This document shows, one piece after another, positions 1 to 11,203 of a stretch of 39,521 nucleotides of DNA; position 1 is the first letter of the stretch; every line of letters begins with the position of its first letter. Below the pieces are notes generated by a model that was not told the origin of the DNA, ran no database searches, and saw only the letters and a list, made by a program, of their open reading frames with translations. The stretch comes from Corallococcus praedator. Its GTDB lineage: Bacteria; Myxococcota; Myxococcia; Myxococcales; Myxococcaceae. Location: the NCBI RefSeq assembly GCF_003612125.1, contig NZ_RAWI01000040.1:1-39521 (forward strand), written 5' to 3'. A program made the translations under genes and the position numbers.

Positions 1-1
1 C

Positions 2-442
2 TCCCGTCCCACGGGAAGCACGCCCACGGTCCGTCCGGCTTCGGGAGCGGGTCCGCAGCGCGTCCTGCTGGTGGATGACAGCCGCTCCATCCGGACGCTG
101 CTGAAGATCTACCTGATGGCCCGCAGCTTCGAGTTCCTGGAGGCCGAGTCCGCCGAGGAGGGCCTCAAGGTCGCCGAAGCGGAGCCCGTGGACCTCATCC
201 TCACGGACTTCCACATGGACGGGATGAACGGCGCGGACTTCGCCGGGCAGATCCGCGCCAGCGCGAATCCCAAGCTGTCCAAGGTCCCCATCCTGATGAT
301 GACCGGCGACCCGAACGTGGCGGAAGTGCGCGCCCTGGGTCAGAAGGCCGGCATCAGCGCCTTCGTGCGCAAGCCCGTGAGCTGCGCGCAGCTGATGACG
401 CTGGTGGACACCATCCTGCCGCTGCCCCGCGCCGCCAAGTAG
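2..442 (+). CDS. Response regulator receiver protein, 5' end outside the window
   Basis: CheY-like receiver domain of a two-component or chemosensory pathway. The frame is open to the left edge, and the receiver core begins with RVLLVDDS, giving the acidic pair that binds Mg2+. The predicted phospho-acceptor Asp is in LILTDFHMDG, and the conserved Lys is in AFVRKPV near the C-terminus. No output domain follows: the protein ends shortly after the last receiver helix. A GTG at 71 would cut into the first beta strand, so the true start lies upstream; about 20 residues of Gly/Pro/Thr-rich linker precede the domain, so an upstream domain is possible. Convergent with msrQ, separated by a hairpin. 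Family certain; partner kinase unknown. Confidence 0.88.
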   Translation, partial: SRPTGSTPTVRPASGAGPQRVLLVDDSRSIRTLLKIYLMARSFEFLEAESAEEGLKVAEAEPVDLILTDFHMDGMNGADFAGQIRASANPKLSKVPILMMTGDPNVAEVRALGQKAGISAFVRKPVSCAQLMTLVDTILPLPRAAK

Positions 443-446
443 TCCG

Positions 447-465
447 GAGGCGCCCCAAGCGCCTC
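447..465. terminator. Hairpin between convergent response regulator and msrQ
   Basis: Perfect 7-bp inverted repeat GAGGCGC / GCGCCTC with a CCCAA loop, directly after the receiver stop codon and reaching the msrQ stop codon. There is no T-run on either side. Position between two converging genes suggests a bidirectional terminator; function is inferred from position. Confidence 0.45.
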
Positions 466-1078
466 ACGCCGTGCGCTGTGCCGCCAGGGCCCGCTTCTTG
501 CGCAGGGCCTCTCCCACCCGCACCGCCAGCAGCAGGGCCAGCACGGCGCCGTAGAGCACCGGCTCCGTCACGTCCTTCTTCACGCGCCATATGAAGTGCA
601 CCACGCCCAGCATCGCGGCCACGTAGGCCAGCCGGTGCAGGCGCTGCCACTTCGGAAACCCCAGCCGGCGCACCGACTTGTTCGTGGACGTGAGGGCCAG
701 CGGCACCAGCAGCATGAACGCGGTGAAGCCCACGGTGATGAAGGGCCGCGTCAGCACGTCCTCCACCATGGCGCGCACGTCCAGGCCCTGATCCAACACG
801 GAGTACGTGAGGAAGTGCGCGCCGGCGTACGTGAAGGCCAAGAGCCCCAGCGTGCGGCGGATGCGCGCGGGCCACGTCCAGCCGGTGATGAGGCGCAGCG
901 GCGTGCACGCCAGTGACGCCATCAGCACCGCCAGCGCGAAGAGGCCCGTCTGGTTGAGGGCGAACTCGATGCCATTGGCCCCGAGTTGCCCCTGGGCGCC
1001 CTGCACCGCGAGCAGGGCCAGGGGGGACAGTCCCCCGAGTGCGACGGCGGGGTTGAGCCAGGGTTGCTTGGAGGCCAT
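464..1078 (-). CDS. msrQ: MsrQ, heme-binding membrane subunit of the MsrPQ methionine sulfoxide reductase
   Basis: Membrane b-type cytochrome that passes electrons from the respiratory chain (quinol or flavin) to periplasmic MsrP, which repairs oxidised methionines in envelope proteins. The 204-residue product has about six hydrophobic segments of the ferric-reductase-like transmembrane family. Candidate heme-ligand histidines are H88 (YAGAHFLTY), H148 (RLHRLAY) and H161 (GVVHFIW). Length matches the family (about 200 residues). It starts 3 bp after the msrP stop codon, so the two are co-transcribed in the usual msrP-msrQ order. The C-terminus is basic (EALRKKRAL), consistent with a cytoplasmic tail. 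Identification rests on this arrangement plus the conserved membrane core. Confidence 0.92.
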   Translation of the reverse strand: MASKQPWLNPAVALGGLSPLALLAVQGAQGQLGANGIEFALNQTGLFALAVLMASLACTPLRLITGWTWPARIRRTLGLLAFTYAGAHFLTYSVLDQGLDVRAMVEDVLTRPFITVGFTAFMLLVPLALTSTNKSVRRLGFPKWQRLHRLAYVAAMLGVVHFIWRVKKDVTEPVLYGAVLALLLAVRVGEALRKKRALAAQRTA

Positions 1079-1081
1079 GCG

Positions 1082-2071
<990 letters not shown>

Positions 2072-2104
2072 GGCCCCTCTATAACGCTCCAGGCCCCCGG
2101 TCGG

Positions 2105-2830
2105 TTACCGCCGGGCGTCCTTCAGCCGCCACAGCCGCCACCAGGGCGTGCCGGGGGACGCGTGGTGCTCCCAGTGGTAGCCGAAGAAGAAGCACGACAG
2201 CAGGGCCCACAGGTGGTTGCGCGGCAGGGTGCGCGCGTGGTGGGGCGCCATGTCCGCCGTGTCCGGGCGCCGGTGCGGCCGGTAGGTGCCGAAATAGAAG
2301 AGCTGCACGGTGGCCAGCACCGACGGCAGCACCCAGAAGGCCAGGATGCGCGCCTGGGGCACGCCCAGGTACAGGAACGCGTTGAACTTCAGCGCCATCA
2401 CCGCGATCTGCGGCCACGTCGTGTAGCGCACCATGAAGGTGCCAAACCACGGCCAGAACGCCTGGGTGCGGGTGGCGAAGTCCGGATCGCTGTCCCCCGT
2501 GGGGTCCGCGTGGTGCGCGCGGTGGTTCACCACCAGCCGCCGGTAGGACAGGCCCGCGAAGAGGAAACAGGCCACCGTGCCCACCGCCGCGTTCACCCGG
2601 TGGTGCAGGGACACGGTGCCGTGCATGGCGTCATGGCCGGTGATGAAGAGGCCGGTGGACAGCCACATCTGGAAGAGGACGTGCAGCCAGGTGAGCGGTG
2701 AGTCCCACGGCCGCTCGGGCCCGGCCAAGAGCCACGCCAGGTGCCCCCCCCACGCGCCCAGCACCGTGAGCGCGAGCACGGCGCCCCACGGGTCGGGTGG
2801 CACGGGCTGGGAGGAGGACACGGGCGCCAT
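2105..2830 (-). CDS. crtW: CrtW-type beta-carotene ketolase (membrane di-iron oxygenase)
   Basis: Fatty-acid-desaturase superfamily membrane enzyme, best matched to bacterial CrtW ketolases, which add the 4-keto group to beta-ionone rings of carotenoids. 241 residues, the usual CrtW length. Three histidine boxes are present: HDAMH (66-70), HRAHH (103-107) and HWEHH (219-223). CrtW-like signatures are GLFITGHDAMHGTV, DSDPDF and FYFGTYRPHR (178-187). Start chosen at the ATG preceded by AAGGGAAG. No other carotenoid genes lie nearby, so substrate supply must come from elsewhere. A different hydroxylase or desaturase of the superfamily is possible but fits the signatures less well. Confidence 0.8.
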   Translation of the reverse strand: MAPVSSSQPVPPDPWGAVLALTVLGAWGGHLAWLLAGPERPWDSPLTWLHVLFQMWLSTGLFITGHDAMHGTVSLHHRVNAAVGTVACFLFAGLSYRRLVVNHRAHHADPTGDSDPDFATRTQAFWPWFGTFMVRYTTWPQIAVMALKFNAFLYLGVPQARILAFWVLPSVLATVQLFYFGTYRPHRRPDTADMAPHHARTLPRNHLWALLSCFFFGYHWEHHASPGTPWWRLWRLKDARR

Positions 2831-2902
2831 CTGCTTCCCTTACTGGCCATGCCCCGCCCGCCGCGCACGGGAAAACGCGGCGGAACGGGGAATGGGACGC
2901 GG

Positions 2903-4630
2903 CTACTTCGTCCCGGTGGGGGCCGCCGCGGGCGCGCCGAAGTCGCGCACCAGCGAGTCGGCGGTGACGTAGCGCGGCTCGATGTCCACCGGCACGTTCT
3001 TCAGCCGCTCCAGCACCTTCTGCACGGAGGGCCGCACCACGCCCTGCTTCGCGAGCAGCGCCTCGGCCTCCGCGCGGTCGCCCTTGGCCTGCAGGGCCAT
3101 GAGCTGGTTCGTCAGCGACGTGACGGACGCCTGCATCTTGTCGGGCACCACCTCGAACGTGCCGTCCGCGTTCACCTTCACCGCGCCGGTGTCCAGGAAG
3201 TGGTTGAGCTGCAGCGCGATGCCCTTGCCGTGCGCCTCGTCGATGCCGAAGCGGATGGAGCGGAACGCGGACGCGAGGAACGTCGTGTACATGGTGCGCT
3301 GAAGGGACTTGTCCAGGGTGCCCTTGTCCACCAGCCGCTGGAGCGCCCACAGGCCGGAGATGTCCGCCTTGGCCTCTTCAATGGCGCTGGAGGACGCCTG
3401 CAGCGCCTGACGCACCGTCGTCTGCTTCCCGGCCACGGTGACGTTGTGGGGTCCCAGGCCGTGCATCAGCTCATGCATCAGGATGTGCGTGAAGAAGGCA
3501 TCGAAGGCCACGTCCTTGCGGTCCTTCGCGGGCAGCGCCACCTTCGCGATGGGCAGCAGCACGCGCTGGAACTTGGCCTCCTGCACGTTCTTGAGCATCA
3601 CGCGCTTGGTGCCCTTCTCCGCCGCCACGCGCTCGTCGTTGGGCAGGTTGAAGGCTGCGGTCTGCACGCCCCGGTTGCCGTCGCCGGAGGAGTACAGGCT
3701 GTTGATGACGCGGATGGGGGCCAGCGCGCCAATCTTCGGGTTGCGCAGCGCGGGCTCGATGGGGAGGTTGTTCTCCAGCTCCTGCAGCTCCGCGCTGAAC
3801 TTCGTGAGCTTCTGCGTCTCCACGTCGTCGCGCACGCCGATGAACGCCTCGAACGCGGCCTTGTAGTTGAACCAGCCGTCCTCGTAGACCTCATAGGGCC
3901 CGATGGTGGGCTCCACGCTCGCGTCCAGCTCCATCCACGCGACCTCGCTCGCGTAGTAGTCGTTGGACAGGAACGCCGCCGCGCGCTTCTCCAGGAAGCT
4001 CTTCAGCGTGGGCTGCTGGGTGAGCGCCGCCGCCTCGCGCAAGAGCTGCGCGGCCATGGCCAGCTCGCCCTGGTATTCGACGCTGTAGGGCACGCTCACG
4101 AACTTGCCGTCCGGGCCCTTGCGCAGCGTGGTGAAGAAGCCCGTGGCCGCGTGCTGCTGCGCCTCCGGCAGGCCCTTCACCCACGCCTCCACCTCCGCCT
4201 TGGTGGCGCCCGCGGGGTAGAAGTTCCCCTCCTCCGGCTTCGCCGGCACGCCGGGCAGGAACGGCTTCGCCTCGTCCAGGCGCGACCAGGGGCCCTTGTT
4301 GAGCAGGAACGCGTGCAGCCGCTCCTTGCCCAGGGGCGTGGTGTCCTTCACCAGGTCCAGCAGCAGCGCCTCGTTGCCCGCCCAGGCCTGGCGCAGGAAG
4401 AGGGGGTCCATCAGCTTCGCGGCCTGGACCACCTTGGCCAGGGCGCGCTTCTCCGCGTCGGGCAGCTTGGAGACGTCCACCTTCAGGTCCACCGGGGCGA
4501 AGCGCGCCGTCATGCGCTTCAGCGTCGGGGCGTCGGGCAGGCGGGCGGGCGCTTCCGCGGCGGGGGCGGCGCTCGACAGGAGCATGGCGCCGAGCAGGGG
4601 CAGGAGGGTGCGGGACTTGGACTTGGCCAT
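2903..4630 (-). CDS. Secreted M49-like (dipeptidyl-peptidase III-like) zinc metallopeptidase
   Basis: 575-residue protein with an N-terminal export signal (Lys/Arg start, hydrophobic 9-22, AAPAAEA cleavage region). The metal site is HELMH (386-390), with EEAKAD (418-423) supplying the third ligand: the paired-motif layout of the M49 family. Classical M49 enzymes have six-residue HEXXGH; this protein has five-residue HEXXH, a variant known from some bacterial DPP III relatives. The region around residues 240-330 (WMELDASVEPTIGPYEVYED, NLPNDERV) also resembles M49 enzymes and their Nudix-fused plant homologues. Role is probably peptide trimming in the periplasm or outside the cell. Start supported by GGGAGGGG upstream. 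Divergent from htpG. Confidence 0.82.
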   Translation of the reverse strand: MAKSKSRTLLPLLGAMLLSSAAPAAEAPARLPDAPTLKRMTARFAPVDLKVDVSKLPDAEKRALAKVVQAAKLMDPLFLRQAWAGNEALLLDLVKDTTPLGKERLHAFLLNKGPWSRLDEAKPFLPGVPAKPEEGNFYPAGATKAEVEAWVKGLPEAQQHAATGFFTTLRKGPDGKFVSVPYSVEYQGELAMAAQLLREAAALTQQPTLKSFLEKRAAAFLSNDYYASEVAWMELDASVEPTIGPYEVYEDGWFNYKAAFEAFIGVRDDVETQKLTKFSAELQELENNLPIEPALRNPKIGALAPIRVINSLYSSGDGNRGVQTAAFNLPNDERVAAEKGTKRVMLKNVQEAKFQRVLLPIAKVALPAKDRKDVAFDAFFTHILMHELMHGLGPHNVTVAGKQTTVRQALQASSSAIEEAKADISGLWALQRLVDKGTLDKSLQRTMYTTFLASAFRSIRFGIDEAHGKGIALQLNHFLDTGAVKVNADGTFEVVPDKMQASVTSLTNQLMALQAKGDRAEAEALLAKQGVVRPSVQKVLERLKNVPVDIEPRYVTADSLVRDFGAPAAAPTGTK

Positions 4631-4761
4631 GCCCCCTCCCTACCCCAACCCGGCCGCCCCTCCCAGAGAAGGGTGTGGGTGGATTCCCTCTTCTCGACAA
4701 GCCGGCCGGCATGGTTATGGGGAAGGGTATTGGCGCGGTTCGTCAGCGCCCGGAGGCCTTC

Positions 4762-6747
<1,986 letters not shown>

Positions 6748-6763
6748 GTTGGGAGCACGCGGT

Positions 6764-6792
6764 CATCGCCGGGGGACGTCCTCCCGGCGATG
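6764..6792. terminator. Strong hairpin between convergent htpG and panE-like gene
   Basis: Perfect 10-bp inverted repeat CATCGCCGGG / CCCGGCGATG around a 9-nt loop, 16 bp after the htpG stop codon and just before the stop codon of the opposing gene. No T-run follows. Position and stability suggest a bidirectional terminator. Confidence 0.6.
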
Positions 6793-6807
6793 GCCGTGCG
6801 GCAAGAG

Positions 6808-7842
6808 TCAGGCCCTCTTCGAGACATCCACCCGCGTCAGCTCCGCGAGCAGGGCCTCGCCAGTCCACGCGCGGCGCGGTCCGGCCTCCGCCTCATGGAC
6901 GAGTTCCACCAGACGGGAGTTCACCGGCGCGGCCCCCCGGTGCTGGAGGGCCAGCCGGACGACCTCGCCGTTGAGGTAGTCCACCTCCGTCTTGCGGCCC
7001 GCGCGCAGATCGTCCTGCATCGACGAGCGCGCCTTCGGATCAATGGCCAGCATCTTCTTCGCGAGCACGGCGAACACCGCATCCGGCATCCCCAGCAGGC
7101 GCGGAATCCAGTGCGGCGGCAGGGGCGTGAGCTTCGCAGGCTTCACCTGGGCCACGTCCAGCACCGCCAGGGCCTCGCGCTGCGCGAGCGCCACGCAGCG
7201 CCGCCACGCGCGCTGGGACAGCTCCTCCTTCAGCGGCAGGTCGGCCAGGGCGTTGATGGCGTTGTTGAGGTTGAGCAGGAGCTTCGCCCACTGCACCGCG
7301 CCGATGTCCACATGCTGCTTCAGCGGCAGCCCCGCACCGTCGAAGGCCGCCAGATAGGGCGCGAGCAGCGCGTGCTGCTCCACCTCCAGCGTGCCCTCGG
7401 AGCCCGCGTGGAAGGCGCCCTGCCCTTGCGCCGCGACGTTGAAGGGCACCATGCCGGTGAGCACCGTGTGGCCGGGCAGCAGGTCGCGCAGCACCTGTGC
7501 GTTGTGCAGACCGTTCTGGAAGCTGATGACGCTGGCCCCGGCCTTGAGCCGTGACGCGAGCGTGCGCCCCGCCTCCTCCGTCGCCGCGGACTTCACCGTG
7601 ACGAGCACCAGGTCCGCCGTGGCCAGCGCCTCCTGCCCTGTGTCGATGCGCACCTGCGACGCGGGCACCTTCAGGTCGGCGCCACGCCAGTCCGTCAGGT
7701 GCAGGCCGTGGGAGCGGACCTCCGCCACCACGCGCTCACGACCGATGAAGCGCACCGGGGCGCCCTTCGCGGCGAGCCGACCACCGACGTAGCAGCCGAT
7801 GCTGCCCGCGCCGAAGACGCAGATTTCAGGGGACGAGGCCAT
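6808..7842 (-). CDS. panE: 2-dehydropantoate 2-reductase (ketopantoate reductase) family protein
   Basis: NADPH-dependent reductase family that converts 2-dehydropantoate to pantoate in coenzyme A biosynthesis. The Rossmann motif GAGSIG follows the first beta strand (ICVFGAGSIGCYVGG), and the family lysine region is seen as WAKLLLNLNNAINAL. 344 residues from the ATG at 7842; a GTG at 7860 would add six residues. The ATG is preferred because the dinucleotide fold begins about ten residues later, as in other family members. It follows the CPBP protease gene by about 24 bp on the same strand. Many genomes carry several PanE paralogues with other 2-oxoacid substrates, so the symbol is tentative. 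Confidence 0.85.
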   Translation of the reverse strand: MASSPEICVFGAGSIGCYVGGRLAAKGAPVRFIGRERVVAEVRSHGLHLTDWRGADLKVPASQVRIDTGQEALATADLVLVTVKSAATEEAGRTLASRLKAGASVISFQNGLHNAQVLRDLLPGHTVLTGMVPFNVAAQGQGAFHAGSEGTLEVEQHALLAPYLAAFDGAGLPLKQHVDIGAVQWAKLLLNLNNAINALADLPLKEELSQRAWRRCVALAQREALAVLDVAQVKPAKLTPLPPHWIPRLLGMPDAVFAVLAKKMLAIDPKARSSMQDDLRAGRKTEVDYLNGEVVRLALQHRGAAPVNSRLVELVHEAEAGPRRAWTGEALLAELTRVDVSKRA

Positions 7843-7866
7843 GGACACGAAGTCTGTCACGCGAAC

Positions 7867-8520
7867 TCACGTCGCGGGCAACAGCACGACGATGAGCACG
7901 TCCCACAGTGCATGGCTCAACCATGAGGCCATGGGCGTGCGGCGCCACTCGGCCAGGGCGCCCCAGGCGAGCGATGTGGGCAGCGCGGCCAGCGCCAGCA
8001 GCGGCTCCCCGAAGACGAGCAGCGCGAGGCTGGACAGCACCGCCGACCCGGCCACCGCGCCCCACCGCCCCAGGCGAGGACGCAGCGTCCCCTGCACCAG
8101 CCCCCGCCAGAACAACTCCTCCGCGGGCACCAGCAGCAACACCAGGGCCAGCGCCGTGCTCCAGGAGCCCGTGCCGAACGTGGCGTAGACCGCGTGCAGG
8201 GGCTCGCAGAGCGCGTCGGTGAAGCCGCCACAGAAGGCCCACAGGAACACGCGCGCGCCGACGTACAGCACCACCGCCTGGGCCACGCTCCACGCGGCAT
8301 CTGGAAGCGACAGGCCCGGGAGCGGCCTTCGCCAGAGGCCCATCGCCCGCCACGTCACCGCGAGCCAGACGGCGCAGAACCCGGAGGCGACGGCGAAGAA
8401 GAACGGCGGGTGCGCGTGCACCAGCGCCGTCCAGGCCAGCACCCCCACCGTGGCCGCGGCCCGCCAGAGAGGCAGGGCCGCATCACCGGTCGGAGCAGGA
8501 ACAGCGGGAGGAACCGTCAT
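7867..8520 (-). CDS. CPBP family intramembrane glutamic endopeptidase
   Basis: 217-residue polytopic membrane protein with about six hydrophobic segments. The catalytic signature EExxxR is present as EELFWRG (Glu134-Glu135-Arg139), and the last conserved motif appears as SHALWDVL (His203, Asp207). The usual middle motif FxxxH is not evident: the corresponding stretch reads SSLALLVFGEP, so activity may be altered or the His displaced. Some members of this family are sorting proteases (myxosortases) for C-terminal anchors in Myxococcota; others process bacteriocins or prenylated peptides. The gene lies between a secreted subtilase and a reductase, and no substrate is evident. Family assignment firm, role unknown. 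Confidence 0.85.
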   Translation of the reverse strand: MTVPPAVPAPTGDAALPLWRAAATVGVLAWTALVHAHPPFFFAVASGFCAVWLAVTWRAMGLWRRPLPGLSLPDAAWSVAQAVVLYVGARVFLWAFCGGFTDALCEPLHAVYATFGTGSWSTALALVLLLVPAEELFWRGLVQGTLRPRLGRWGAVAGSAVLSSLALLVFGEPLLALAALPTSLAWGALAEWRRTPMASWLSHALWDVLIVVLLPAT

Positions 8521-8618
8521 CGCCCCGGCAGCGTACCCCGGAGCGGCGCAACCTCCCCGGGTCTCGGGAGGGAGGGCCCGCTCACGCGCGCACCGCCTCC
8601 CCGAGTCCGGACTTCACA

Positions 8619-11087
8619 TCACATCGGGAGACACGCACCACTGCCCGAACCGTCGTCGGCGCACCGGTAGCCGGTGCGGCACGTGCCCTGCCCCCCTCCG
8701 GACGTCGGCGTGCAGTTGACGAAGCAGTAGGCGCGGGTCTTGTCGCCGGTGATGTAGCAGGCGGTTCCCGACGGGCAGCTCGACGTCAGACACCCCTGGG
8801 AGCAGTAGCCGCCCGGGAAGCCCACGCCCGTGAGGCACTCGCCTTCCGCGCCGCACGCGCTGCTGCTGGTGCAGGCATCGCCCACCTCCGAGGTGGGCTC
8901 GTCGTCCTCGTCCGACTGGTAGGGCACCAGGGTGAAGCTGATGCCCGTGGTCTTCGTCCCCTTGGTGACCTCCACGGTCTCCACCTGGGTGGTGTCGCGC
9001 CAGAAGCCCACGCGGTCGCCGTCGTCGAAGTATTCGCCCTCGCCGGTGTCGTCGATGGACGCCAGCACCAGGTACTCGTGCGGGGTGAGCTTCGTGGTGT
9101 AGCTGTAGCCACCCGACCCGGACACCGTGCCGATGCCGTCGTCGTCGATCTGCACCTCACCCGCCGCATCCAGATAGGCGAAGGCGATGACGGCGTCCTT
9201 GCCGCTGGTGGCGCCCACGCGGAACTTCACCAGCACCTGTGCGGTGCCCGCGCCCGAAGCGCCGGTGAGGTCGAGCTGCGCCACGTAGCTGCCCGCCGCC
9301 AGCGAGCCCGGATTGACGCTCACGTTCAGCGTCGCGGACTTGTAGGCGGCGATGCTCAGCGAGGTGCTGGAGACGGACACCGCGGAGGCATTGGCTCCGG
9401 AGACGGCGACGCTCACCTGGAGCGTGCCACCACCGTTGTTGCGCACGGACAGGACCTGCGACTCCGCCCCGGTGAGCGAGAGCTGGGTGGTGCTGATGGC
9501 GAGCTTCGGAGGCAGGGAGGTGTCGCCACCGCCCTTCGCGCGCAGCACGGCCGCGTACGCATCCACGAGCCCCGCGCCACAGCCCTCGGAGCACTGGCTC
9601 GTCGCGTCCGCCGTGTCCTTCAAGATGGCCTCCACCTCCTGGGACGTGAGGGTGGGGTCCTGCGCCAGCATCAGCGCGACGATGCCCGCGACATGCGGGG
9701 TGGCCATGCTGGTGCCCTGATACCAGTCGTACGAAGCCTTCCCGGTGCTGTCGGGCAGGGTGGACAGCACGCCGTCCGGGAAGCCGTCGCCGTTGCGGTC
9801 CTCGCTCGTCTGGCCGCCAGCGGCCATGATGTCCACCTGCGGGCCGTAGTTGGAGTAGCTGGCGCGCTTGCCGTTGAAGCGCACCGCGCCCACGCAGATG
9901 ACGTTCTGCAGGTTGCACGGGAAGCTGTTGGCGGTGGTCGTGTTCTCGTTGCCGGCGGCGACCACGAAGATGGATCCGCGGTTCACCGCGGAGTTCACGG
10001 TGTCCTGGAGCGCCTGCGACGGAGACCCGTTGCCGCCCAGGCTCATGTTGATGACCCGCGCCCGGTTGGCGTTGGGCGTCACGCCGGGGACGTTGCCACC
10101 GCTCGCCCAGTTCATGCCCGCGACGATGTCCGCCAGCGAGCCGCCCTGCGTGCCCAGCACGCGCACCGGGACGAGGTTCTGGCCCGACCAGGTGACACCC
10201 GCCGCGCCCATGCCGTTGTTGGACGACGCGCCGATGGTCCCCGCCACGTGCGTGCCGTGGTACGACGAGCCCCCGTTGGGCAGGTCCTTGCCCTCGTCCT
10301 TCGGGTTGGAGTCCACGCCGTTGCCGTCACCCGCGTTGGGGACCTCGGAGATGAGGTCGATGCCCGGGAGCAGACGCGCTCTCAGGTCCGGGTGGTCGGT
10401 GCTGCCGGTGTCCAGCACCGCGACGACGATGGACGCACTGCCCGTGCCCAGGTCCCACGCCGCCGGCAGGTTCATCTTCGCGTAGTGCCACTGGCGCGAA
10501 TAGAGCGGGTCGTTGGGAACGGCGAGGGCCCGCACCCGCACGTTGCTCTCCGCGTACTTCACGCCCGGCACGGCCTGGACCTTCTGGAGCACGCGCACGT
10601 GCTCGGCCTCGGTGAGGGCGCGCACGTTGGAGACGCCGCTGGCCATCGCCTGCGGCTGGCGGACCTCGAAGCGCAGCAGGTGCAGGGTGTCGCTCAGGTA
10701 GGCCTGATGCTCGACGTGGTAGCCCTCCACGCGCGCCTGGGCCACGGCTTCCTCGGCGGACAGGCCGGGCGTGTCGAAGCGCACGATGAGCTGTCCGGGC
10801 AGCAGGGACGACTCCCGGGTCAGCGGCTTGGACGGGATGCCCGTGCGCCACACGCCCTTCGCGGCGAGCGCGCGGGAGACCATCGCGGGGAGGTTCTTCG
10901 CGTTGGGCAGGGAGAAGAACGCATCCAGCGACGACGGGCTGCTCACCGAGGAGGAGCCCGCCTGGAACGGTTGCAAGGTGCCTTCGACGGTTCCCTTCGT
11001 CGTAAGGATGTCGTCATCATCGTCGTCATCGGTGCCATTGCAGGCCACGAGACCGAGCATCCCCAGCAGGGCAAGACGGCGGAACAT
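8619..11087 (-). CDS. S8 subtilisin-family serine protease, lipoprotein with Cys-rich C-terminus
   Basis: 822-residue exported protease. The N-terminus is a lipoprotein signal with lipobox LVAC (Cys16), then a run of seven Asp (20-26). Residues about 95-190 resemble an I9-type propeptide ([13 protein letters not shown]...[14 protein letters not shown]). The catalytic triad is complete: Asp226 (VVAVLDTGS), His277 (HGTHVAG) and Ser460 ([11 protein letters not shown]), with oxyanion Asn380 (AAGNEN). Two beta-rich domains follow: a BACON/Ig-like segment at about 525-630 and a PEGA-like segment at about 640-725. The last 80 residues form a Cys-rich module ending in ACLPM. There is no MYXO-CTERM transmembrane anchor. 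Probably a surface-tethered degradative protease; SD AAGGAC lies before the ATG. Confidence 0.93.
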   Translation of the reverse strand: MFRRLALLGMLGLVACNGTDDDDDDDILTTKGTVEGTLQPFQAGSSSVSSPSSLDAFFSLPNAKNLPAMVSRALAAKGVWRTGIPSKPLTRESSLLPGQLIVRFDTPGLSAEEAVAQARVEGYHVEHQAYLSDTLHLLRFEVRQPQAMASGVSNVRALTEAEHVRVLQKVQAVPGVKYAESNVRVRALAVPNDPLYSRQWHYAKMNLPAAWDLGTGSASIVVAVLDTGSTDHPDLRARLLPGIDLISEVPNAGDGNGVDSNPKDEGKDLPNGGSSYHGTHVAGTIGASSNNGMGAAGVTWSGQNLVPVRVLGTQGGSLADIVAGMNWASGGNVPGVTPNANRARVINMSLGGNGSPSQALQDTVNSAVNRGSIFVVAAGNENTTTANSFPCNLQNVICVGAVRFNGKRASYSNYGPQVDIMAAGGQTSEDRNGDGFPDGVLSTLPDSTGKASYDWYQGTSMATPHVAGIVALMLAQDPTLTSQEVEAILKDTADATSQCSEGCGAGLVDAYAAVLRAKGGGDTSLPPKLAISTTQLSLTGAESQVLSVRNNGGGTLQVSVAVSGANASAVSVSSTSLSIAAYKSATLNVSVNPGSLAAGSYVAQLDLTGASGAGTAQVLVKFRVGATSGKDAVIAFAYLDAAGEVQIDDDGIGTVSGSGGYSYTTKLTPHEYLVLASIDDTGEGEYFDDGDRVGFWRDTTQVETVEVTKGTKTTGISFTLVPYQSDEDDEPTSEVGDACTSSSACGAEGECLTGVGFPGGYCSQGCLTSSCPSGTACYITGDKTRAYCFVNCTPTSGGGQGTCRTGYRCADDGSGSGACLPM

Positions 11088-11203
11088 GAATGGGTCCTTG
11101 GACTAGGAGTGTGTCTGTCCGACCCTAGGTCCGCTGCGGGCAGTGCGTCCAGCCGCCATTCGCCTGCCCGGCCGGTCACTCCGGCGGGGCCTTGATGAAG
11201 CGC

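Noticed and set aside
8619..8860. Cys-rich end of the subtilase as a MYXO-CTERM sorting signal
   Set aside because: No transmembrane segment or basic end follows the Cys residues; the protein stops at ACLPM.
7867..11087. CPBP protease plus subtilase as a dedicated sorting system
   Set aside because: The subtilase lacks a C-terminal sorting helix, so adjacency alone is not enough.
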